DNA of 64,000 nucleotides, taken from Tubiluchus corallicola. Its lineage: Eukaryota > Priapulida > Priapulimorpha > Priapulimorphida > Tubiluchidae. Positions 26,601 through 64,000 of the stretch are shown here, piece after piece. The translations under genes were made by a program, and so were the position numbers. Each line of letters begins with the position of its first letter. Within the stretch, counting starts at the first letter, position 1. The DNA is taken from contig JAQGDQ010000072.1 in assembly GCA_030141605.1 (NCBI GenBank), positions 305,001-369,000 of the forward strand, in the 5' to 3' direction. The notes below the pieces were generated by a model. It made no database searches. It had not been told where the DNA came from and saw only the letters and a program-made list of their open reading frames with translations.

Positions 26601-28915
26601 TTCACGTTATACACATTCATTTAATCACAGCTAGAATAGCAGAATTTCTGAAAGAACTGCAGAAGCTTTGTTATGCAGCCTTCGTGCTATACACAAGCTT
26701 TGTTTGTGTTTGCTTGTGGTTTTTTCTAAGTTTAGTGAAATGCTGCAAATAATATTTTATTTGTGCTAATTTAATACAAGTGAACTATGCTCTTTAAATC
26801 AGTATGCATAAAAGTGTTAATGCAAATTTCAATCTCTTCTTTGCATGATATTTCATATTAACTTCTATAGCAGGCTTTTGACCAAGCATGCAATTATAAC
26901 CTAATGAGACTTTTCAACTAGAATATCAATATCTTTTGCCATTACAGTCTAAATTCATACTCCATTTTTAGGCAGCCAGTAATGTTGGCATTATGAGCGA
27001 GTCAGATGAGTACAAACTTGTGATAGCCGTACGTACAGATTTGAAAATGGGAAAAGGCAAGGTTGCAGCTCAGGTAAGCCATAAGAATAATATCTTGTCC
27101 TATTACATGCGACGCAACATGTTTTATAGTAGTATACTTTATTTATAGATATATTTCTCTCGTGTTTCACATGAAAAACTCGGTTAACTCCTTCAGGACC
27201 GCTCCATTCAATATGTCTTATAAGACGTATGACTTTTCTGCGTAGAAAAAACTAAATGATTACAAATTAGGTATAGCTCTATTCAGGAGAATCTCGGCTA
27301 TCCAATTATGCTATATGCTTGTTTAAACATTTATAAGTACCTTAATTTGATAAAATTAAGAAAACCATACCCTTTTCAAGCACTCCAACTTAGCCTATTG
27401 AGTATCTTAGACTGGTGTACACTTGCGTGATCGTACACACTATTTTATTGATCCCTTGCTTGCTACAACCCACGAAATTCATCTGCTGTACAGAGTTCCA
27501 GGAAAACCGTTCATCCAAGAAGAAATTAAGGTCATTTCATCTCTTAACAGGAATTTCTACTCAAAGAGACTTGGGGCCAAAGTCTTATCAGTGTTGTGTC
27601 TGGATGTAATTTTACGTGAAAATCCATTGTGAAGAATAGAAACCTACAAAAATTATCAAATATAACATAATTGCTGTTTAGTGAGAGGAGTTGTTCATGA
27701 ACCCATGCAAAATGCATGAAATGCTTATGGTCCTGAAGCAGTTAAACTGGATTTCATTCCTTGCTGCACTAGAAACATTTATTTTTGAGTCTGATAAATA
27801 ATTGGCATTTCATGTTTCCATCCTGTTAACTATTGTATTGATATTTTTTTCTTTTCCCCCCAGTCTTTTAGATGTCCTTATTAATAGGTGTTCTTTTATT
27901 ATTCTAGTGCTGTCACGCTGCAGTACACTCTTATTCTCGTATGCAAAGGAATAACCCTGATGTACTGAGAGATTGGGAAGCTAGTGGCCAAGCAAAAGTT
28001 GTAGTTAAAGTGGAAGATGAAGACAGTTTGTAAGTTTGGCTTTTTTAACTGGCTGATTTTTTGTTGTAGTGTGCTCATGCTGCAGTTTTAGCCAATCAGC
28101 AAGTTAACTTGAAGCACCCTCGGCTCTCTGCACTGTGGGCTGGACAACAGAAAATAGTTTTGCAGGCAAAAGATGAAAAATGTCTGTAAGTCTGTCAGAA
28201 AATTATAGTACTGCCTAGAAGCACTTTTTGTCATTTTAATGTTTCTTAAAATGTGATTTTTAAGGTCAAAGTTTTTGTTCATAACATGTGGGAATTGTAA
28301 TTTCATAAACGTGGTATTTGAGCATGTGAGTGGTACATAATTGGATTAACTGGCAAATTTTCAATCTGCCTCAGACATTGCTACACTAATTTGGTCTTTC
28401 TGCAATGAACATGAACATGAACACTTTCGTGAGACTTTCAGTCTATTTTTAAAACTCAAAAGCTAATTCAGTCGCATTAAAATCAAAAGCAAGACATATT
28501 TTCAGTTGAACAAATATTAGTGAAAAAAATTGCTGTATTAATGCTTTTGATTCTGTTCAATATCTTCAACGAATTCTCTCATAGGTATGAACTTGCAATG
28601 CATGCAAAGAGATTGGGTTTAAATGCTAGTCTAATTGCCGATGCTGGACGTACACAGATAGCTCCCGGTTCTAAGACTGTGATAGGAATTGGACCAGGTA
28701 TTAATAGTTATCATTCCTTACTACGCCTTTTTGCTCAGTTACATCATCACCACCACCAAAACTGGAAAAAATTTTATGGCTGTTGTGACTTCAGTGACAT
28801 TTAGCATCACTAAAACACCAAATTTAAAAAATACATTACAAGTTACAATGTGGTTTGTTTTTCAGGACCAAAAGATTTGGTTGATCAGGTTACTTCACAT
28901 CTAAAACTGTACTGA
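23505..28915 (+). CDS. PTRH2: Peptidyl-tRNA hydrolase 2, mitochondrial (gene span)
   Basis: PTH2 cleaves the ester between a peptide and its tRNA on drop-off products. The vertebrate protein (Bit1) is anchored in the mitochondrial outer membrane. Five exons: 23505-23624, 26972-27073, 27908-28029, 28585-28697, 28866-28915; total 507 nt, 168 aa plus stop, close to the human length of about 179. Residues 8-26 ([19 protein letters not shown]) form the N-terminal membrane anchor. The catalytic domain has [59 protein letters not shown] and the family C-terminus VTSHLKLY. All motifs are intact, so it should be active. Introns 1 and 2 carry DNA transposons. It is convergent with SFSWAP. Confidence 0.97.
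24740..25686 (-). mobile_element. pogo/Tigger-like DNA transposon, deleted
   Basis: The TIRs start CAGTAGGC and continue with gcgcttaatagactca on the left and its inverted form on the right. TA is present on both sides (24738-24739 and 25687-25688), the Tc1/mariner-superfamily target duplication. At 947 bp it retains only the transposase C-terminus. It is inserted within PTRH2 intron 1. Confidence 0.88.
25012..25260 (-). pseudogene. pogo/Tigger transposase C-terminal fragment
   Basis: This 82-codon frame ends [20 protein letters not shown] then EFL. A helical segment with a [10 protein letters not shown] core and the terminal KQxTLxxF-type motif match the tail of Tigger transposases. The DNA-binding and DDE domains are missing. 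Confidence 0.7.
26131..26506. mobile_element. pogo-like MITE
   Basis: The left end cagtgtttcctcacttatcg and right end cgaagcaacaagggaacactg are inverted copies, with TA on the right flank and CA on the left. Cgcgataagtg / ctcgcgataag-type subterminal matches follow. At 376 bp it is non-coding and lies in PTRH2 intron 1. Confidence 0.7.
26972..27073 (+). CDS. PTRH2: PTRH2 exon 2
   Basis: 34 codons between tttttag and CAG|gtaagc, with [20 protein letters not shown], the N-terminal catalytic-domain strand and lysine-rich loop. Confidence 0.96.
27188..27741. mobile_element. TTAA-flanked MITE (piggyBac-like)
   Basis: The left end ctccttcaggacc and right end ggtcctgaagcag are inverted, with TTAA on both outer sides (27184-27187, 27742-27745), the piggyBac target. 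At 554 bp it has no recognisable transposase. It lies in PTRH2 intron 2. Confidence 0.75.
27908..28029 (+). CDS. PTRH2: PTRH2 exon 3
   Basis: [20 protein letters not shown] then [17 protein letters not shown]. The donor TT|gtaagt splits a Leu codon. Confidence 0.96.
28585..28697 (+). CDS. PTRH2: PTRH2 exon 4
   Basis: [20 protein letters not shown] then [17 protein letters not shown], the most conserved part of the PTH2 fold. The donor G|gtatta is phase 1. Confidence 0.96.
28866..28915 (+). CDS. PTRH2: PTRH2 exon 5
   Basis: [15 protein letters not shown] and stop TGA. The acceptor is tttttcag. Confidence 0.95.
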
Positions 28916-29033
28916 TACACCGTTTGTTTCTATCATATTGTACAAATAATCAAAGGATATCAACATGTACTTTTGCTACCATAATTAACACACTGAATCC
29001 TTATATCATGTACATAATTTTATTTATTATAAA

Positions 29034-29039
29034 AATAAA
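29034..29039 (+). promoter_or_regulatory. PTRH2 poly(A) signal
   Basis: AATAAA 119 nt after the stop codon. Opposite-strand AATAAA-like signals nearby (tttatt near 29021) could serve the convergent SFSWAP gene. Confidence 0.7.
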
Positions 29040-29271
29040 ACTCAGACATATTTTTACAAGTTGGTATAATTCCAATTTTCTCATCCAAACGTTATAAAGG
29101 CTGCATTACATGAAAACCAAGTCTCGTCCTACTTTAGTGTTTTATTCTTCTACTTACAATTTATCAGCAGAATAAGATAATTATTGACTACAGTAAGTAC
29201 TTCATTACACATTTGTTTAAACATCATAAATAATCATTCTGATACCAAACTATTTCTGAATAAGTATTATG

Positions 29272-30019
29272 TAGGGATGGGACCATATCAGATCTGGATT
29301 TTTGGATCGAAATCCACTATGCCTACTGTACTTTATTTCAGTCATAAAAAGTTGTAGTTTCCAGACCAATTAAAGGTCATAATTAATAATCTACTTGAAA
29401 ATTTAAGTGACGAAATACATGCTTACGTCTAGTTAATCTAAATTCTCTTGTAAGAAACTTACATTAGAAAACAATGCCGTTCGTGTGTGACCGTCCAGAT
29501 TTCTATCAGTACCATAAATCTTTGAAACTATTATGAAAACAGATGTATATGTAAGCGAGCATGAATAATCGGGTGCCATTTTTACTATTACTAAATTCTT
29601 TAGACTGACTAAAACTGTGACAGTGCAAATGCTTTCAATGCAGCTTTTGTATTGCAATTTCTGAGGGAATTTTTTAAAATCTGCAATGACAATCACGAAA
29701 AAACTGTTTCTTGAATATGCAAAATAAAAGTAGTTAAGGAGCCAAATGCTTCAAACTTCTCAACATTGCCATCACAGGTAGCAATTACTTTAATTTGCAA
29801 TAATGATATAAATGAAAAAAGCAAGTAGACAAGCTATTTGCAACTACAGTGATATTAACATCAAGCATGTAGTTGCCTGAAATTTTAATTGTTTTAAGCT
29901 AAGAAAACTTTTAAAAACAGGTCTTAGCATTAAATAGCATCACACTCTTAGTCCATCTAGGCATCGGGATCCATATGCCAAAATCCGGATCTGGTAAACA
30001 TGGATTCATCCCACCCCTA
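29272..30019. mobile_element. hAT-like MITE
   Basis: The ends tagggatggga and tcccacccctag-type (tcccaccccta) are inverted, and further in are ggatctgg/ccagatc-type matches. Flanks gtattatg and atgttatg agree at 6 of 8 positions, consistent with an old 8-bp duplication. It lies between PTRH2 and the tentative SFSWAP last exon. Confidence 0.7.
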
Positions 30020-30213
30020 ATGTTATGACAGGTTTTTCGTTAGGTAATATCCAGATTAAGCAATGATCCTTCATAACATTTTGAGGGCCCAGTAGCTGGA
30101 TGGCAATACTTCCACATTCTGCAACCACTATTAGATGGCAACACTTTAGTCCATCTGCATTCTACAACCACCATAAATTTGAAAAGCTATCCGTCTCATG
30201 GCGGCCGCGGTTG

Positions 30214-60190
<29,977 letters not shown>

Positions 60191-60463
60191 TTTTACGAAA
60201 ATTCTCTTTTGTAAGCAAAATGCGCAAACTTGAACATTTTGGGTCAATCAAGACATTCGCACATTTTGCGCTTTTTCAGCTGATTCCGCAGTTTATTCAC
60301 GCTATAACCGTTTATTCATGATTCCAGTAAGAAACGTGTTAAAGGAAGCCTTGAAACATTGCAAAAAACCACCTGGTAAACGAAAAACTACTCAGACAGC
60401 TAAGATAGATTAAGATGTTCAACACCTTCAACCAAATCTATCTTTAGGAGTAGAAGAACTTAC

Positions 60464-60521
60464 CTGTTAGCTGCAGATAGAAGTGGGCTGAATACTCTGA
60501 TAAATGTTGATACCTCAATGT
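60464..60521 (-). other. Possible upstream non-coding exon of SFSWAP
   Basis: 58 nt between a good acceptor (tctgttgcag) and a consensus donor (cag|gtaagt) on the minus strand, 270 nt upstream of the start codon. One frame is open (IEVSTFIRVFSPLLSAANR) without similarity. It could be a 5' UTR exon or chance. Confidence 0.2.
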
Positions 60522-61388
60522 CTGCAACAGATGGAATAAGACTTTTTGAGGAAGAAAGAAATCATGCTAAATACATTTGACACCGTAGAGAATAAAATTC
60601 TTTTTATCGGTTTTTGGTGACCTACAAGCCATTCTACAATAAGATAAAATTCACACGGTTACATATCTACGAAATAATAGTAAGCTTATCATTAATTAAT
60701 TATGACTGTGATTGCCAAAATATTAAGTTAACATGAAACTCTCGGTACAAAATCATGAGGACTGCCCAAGTTTTTTCACACTTTAATTTCTACGTATCTA
60801 GTAAATGCACTTAAGATCCAAACTTCTCAAAACGACTGTCTGTGATAACCTTCCTAAAAATGTTCTAAACCCTACGTGTTTTGCCTTGGAATCCCATGAA
60901 CCATTCCTGATTAAAAAAAGATTTTTTGAAAAAGGTAGAAAAACGAAATCTTCAAGTTAACTGGTCAAAAACAGGAGAATATAATATCCCAACGGATGGT
61001 AGCCATTCACATTTACATTGCATTAAAACTATCTTTTTTTTGTTAAATTTTGCAACAATGAACATTAGTTAATATCACTCACACATATTAAAACAATCAG
61101 CATACAAAACTAATCACAATCAAATAATACATTGACACATTAAAATGAGTGAGTTTACAAAACAACTACAATATAACCACCAAACAAAACAGACAGTACA
61201 AGATTGTTTAAAGCACAAGAAAACCCTTCACTTACATAAAGCTTAAAAATTTGTCTTGAAATTTTATGCCACTTACATATGTTTTATTGCGCCACTTACA
61301 TATTGTCATATAGCATACAGGGCTTGCATTAGGAGTAACACTGTATAAAACTTGAAAATTCGAAGTACCGAAACAACATTAATTGAAT

Positions 61389-63094
61389 ACTAGCAAAGGC
61401 TCGGGAAAAAAATTTGCATATAAATTCGCTTATAATCAAAAATATGCGAACATCCTGCATAGTCCTTACTTATAACGCAAAGCCAGCAGCAGCTTTTATG
61501 GAATTAAAGTTATAATGTTATAAACAGAGTATAATGGATGACGTCAGAACACTGGCTTTGTGTCAACAGTTTTCCAAGCGAAAATCGTACGGAATGGAAC
61601 CTCCTATCAACTCATCAGAGCTCCTCAGGAAGGAAGCGTCCTAAATGCAGCTCACATCATCTTGTAGCCCTGTTCTTCCTCTTTCTAAAGAGCTATATAT
61701 ATCTTCTTTCAAGAGTCCCACTGACCGCCACTAGAGCGTTTTTTCTACCGGCAATTTACCCAAAAATTCGAAAAAATTGGGAGATGGGTCCGGGAAAATG
61801 CCTGTAACGTGCATTAGTGGCCCTCTCGCGAATTCTAAGTATGACTATCACACCCACCGTTGAACGGGCTATTCCATCATTACCAGCACCACCCACGGCC
61901 CATTCCGGATCTCCAGAAATCTAGAAATTTTTGCAAAAAACGGTCAAAAAAGGCATTTTTTGGAGGTTTTTCGGCCCCCGTTCCTCCCGGTGGACCCGAT
62001 TCGAAAAGTACACCCTCAGGTGCGAACCCTTGGGTAGAGACCTTTCATTTGATATATATATATATATCATCGAAAATGGTGCCGTCGTCACAGCTGTAGC
62101 GTCGTCGGTTATGTACAGCGAAATTAATACATAAACTAGCAAAGGCCCTGCAAAAAGATTGCGTACAAATACACTTAAAATTAAAAATACGCGAATATCC
62201 TACATAGTCCTCATTTATAATGCAAAGTGAGCAGCAGCTTTTACTGAATTAAAGTTATAAGCTTACAAACAGAGTATAATAGATGACGTCACAACAATTG
62301 CTTTGCGTCAGCAGGTTTTCAAACGAAAATTGCCAAAAATGGAACATCTAATTAACTCGTCGCCACTCCTCTTCGTGGACGTGTCCTAAAATATAGCCTA
62401 TACCATCGTGTAGCCCTGTTCTTCCTCTTCCTAAAGAGCCATATATCTCCTTTCAAGAGTCCCACTGTTCGCGCTAGTTGTGTCCGGGAAAACACCCGTC
62501 ACGGGGCGTAGTGGCCCTACCCTGAATTCTAAGTATGACTATAACACCCACCATTGAACGGGCTATCTAACCATTACCGGCATCATGCCAGGCACGTTCC
62601 CGTTCTCCAGAAATAAGAGGTATAAGCTTTGCAAAAAATGGCCGGTGGGTGTAGTAGGCATATTTAGAATTCGCAGGAGAGCCATGGCTTCCCGTAACGG
62701 GCGCTTTCCCGGACCTTACTCTCGATTTTTCGAAATTTTGGTCAAACAGCCTGTAGAAAAAACGTTCTAGTGGCGCCTGGTGGGACTCTCGGAAGGAGAT
62801 ATATGGCTCTTTAGAAAGAGGAAGAACAGGGCTACACGGTCATGTGGGCTATATTTTGGGACACGTCCACTAAGAGGAATTAGTTAGATATTCCATCGGC
62901 AATTTTCGCTTGGAAAACAGCTGACGCAGAGCCATTGTTCTGACGTCACCATTATACTCTGCCTATAACATTAATTCAGTAAAAGCTGCTGCTGACTTTG
63001 CGTTTGGCAAATAAACGAATACTAGGTAGAATGTTGCACATTGTTGATTATAAGTGGATTTATATGCAAAATTTTTTGCAGGGCCTTTGCAAGT
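61389..63094. mobile_element. Composite foldback element with three long arms
   Basis: Arm A (61389-61870) and arm B (62134-62600) are direct copies; arm C (62640-63094) is their inverted copy. Shared blocks: ctagcaaaggc, gcagcagcttttac, cagagtataat.gatgacgtca, gtagccctgttcttcctctt, ctaaagagc.atatat and gtccgggaaa. Arm A keeps a ttttttctaccggc block shared with C but deleted in B. The ends ctagcaaaggccctgcaaaa and their inverse look like TIRs. No transposase. Confidence 0.8.
62030..62070 (+). repeat. Short conserved gacctttcatttgatat motif with AT run
   Basis: gagacctttcatttgatata followed by (TA)n sits between arms A and B. The same word in reverse complement is repeated in the 133-bp units near 35.4-35.8 kb. 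Confidence 0.7.
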
Positions 63095-64000
63095 AACTGT
63101 ATTATTATCCCAGAGGGAAAGTTTTTGAAAATGAAAAACAACAACAAATCATTATTGAGTGATCAGTTATATGTTTTAAAAAAATCAAGTAAGTGTAATT
63201 TACATACTTTTTTGAATATAGACAGCGAGTCGGCATTTTTTATAGCTCAATCAATTGAATTCAATATGTAAGGGCCATTGTATTTGATAGAAAATTTTCT
63301 AACATTTATGTTGCACTGTATGTAGTGATAGTTAAGTCTATATCGTGTATTATAATTAAGTATTTCAGCATTCAAACAAAAGTAATCAGTAAATAAGGGT
63401 GGCAATAATTTATGAGAGAATTTATACATGAAAATGGCAGTTTGGAACTTGTTAGGGAGTGACTAAAGGTACGGGTCTGTATCCGGAACTGCAGCAACTA
63501 AAAGTGCTACAGATCCTTGTCTCGACAGCATTCAATAAAAAATACGGATTGATCCGTACGGCAAATGATATAAATAACAAATAAGTATCACCGTTCTGCG
63601 AAAGATATTGACGAGAAAATACGGATCGCCGTCAGAGAGGAGCAGATATCACTTTCTTGTTTATCCGCAACCACAAAATCCACAATTGTAAATAACCGCA
63701 TCCTCAAGATACGCGGATTGAGTGAAATTGAATATCTTCATGATAGCTATGTTACTATGTAATCCCTAGATAGAACGCGCCCTTTAAACAACTTGCAGTG
63801 AATGCGCGCAACACTAAATAATATTACGGTGGGCGAGTCATGCTTTATTACTATAGCGTAAACATAGTGTCTGCCTATTTTTGGTATGAAAGAAACGTTT
63901 ATCCCCCGTTTGCATACGAAAAACAACAGGATTAGATTAAAAAAACTTTTTTCTCATATTATGCTAAACTTTTAATAGATATGTATATAATGAATATGAA
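63095..64000. other. Right edge, no gene recognised
   Basis: AT-rich sequence with only short frames lacking support on both strands. Confidence 0.5.

Noticed and set aside
27415-27632. Open frames inside the TTAA-flanked element as a transposase piece
   Set aside because: I could not recognise a piggyBac domain; the frame may be chance.
28520-28904. 94- and 71-codon frames running past PTRH2 exon 4
   Set aside because: They are read-through of exon 4 into flanking introns or a shifted frame; the spliced model matches the family end to end.

Overview
The window is nuclear DNA from an animal, most likely an invertebrate. It is AT-rich. Its genes are split into many small exons with GT-AG introns and are separated by transposable elements, microsatellites and tandem repeats. 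I cannot name the phylum from sequence alone. Most open frames of 60-100 codons here are chance frames; the real coding sequence was found by following protein similarity across splice sites and checking that intron phases agree.

Three host genes can be read. (1) Plus strand, left edge to about 15.8 kb: the 3' part of a smoothelin-type gene (smoothelin domain, Thr/Lys-rich linker, C-terminal calponin-homology domain). Two alternative exons, 6561-6669 and 7689-7806, both encode the linker and first CH helix, and joint inclusion or joint skipping breaks the frame, so they look mutually exclusive. A 13-nt micro-exon precedes them. (2) Plus strand, 23.5-29.0 kb: a complete five-exon PTRH2 (mitochondrial peptidyl-tRNA hydrolase 2), 168 aa. 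(3) Minus strand, 60.2 down to about 30.2 kb: the splicing regulator SFSWAP (suppressor-of-white-apricot), 16 well-supported exons plus a tentative last one, with DRY_EERY, two SURP domains and an RS domain. The model sums to an open frame of 841 codons. PTRH2 and SFSWAP are convergent.

The rest is mostly mobile or repetitive DNA. 2.6-5.1 kb: degraded LINE, minus strand. 6.9-7.3 kb: TIR element packed with a TTTTGTAAAA-like motif. 8.16-9.6 kb: 25-bp minisatellite. 9.6-14.5 kb: internally deleted BEL/Pao LTR retrotransposon with an ATCCT target duplication. 18-19 kb: possible solo LTR. 20.4-22.0 and 49.4-51.6 kb: two degraded copies of one jockey-like LINE. 24.3-25.8 kb: pogo/Tigger element nested in an inverted repeat. 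26.1 and 42.3 kb: pogo-like MITEs. 27.2 kb: TTAA-flanked MITE. 29.3 kb: hAT-like MITE. 30.6-35.1 kb: young, gag-only Ty3/gypsy element. 35.4-35.9 kb: 133-bp tandem repeat. 39.4-41.0 kb: LINE with an intact reverse-transcriptase frame. 48.7-49.25 kb: very large (CT)n-C42-(CT)n-(AT)n tract inside SFSWAP. 53.4-54.7 and 61.4-63.1 kb: foldback elements.

I saw no bacterial-type operon, CRISPR array, rRNA or convincing tRNA. The most promising biology is the exon switch in the smoothelin CH domain and the way SFSWAP, a splicing factor, carries a roughly 470-nt all-purine tract in its pre-mRNA.
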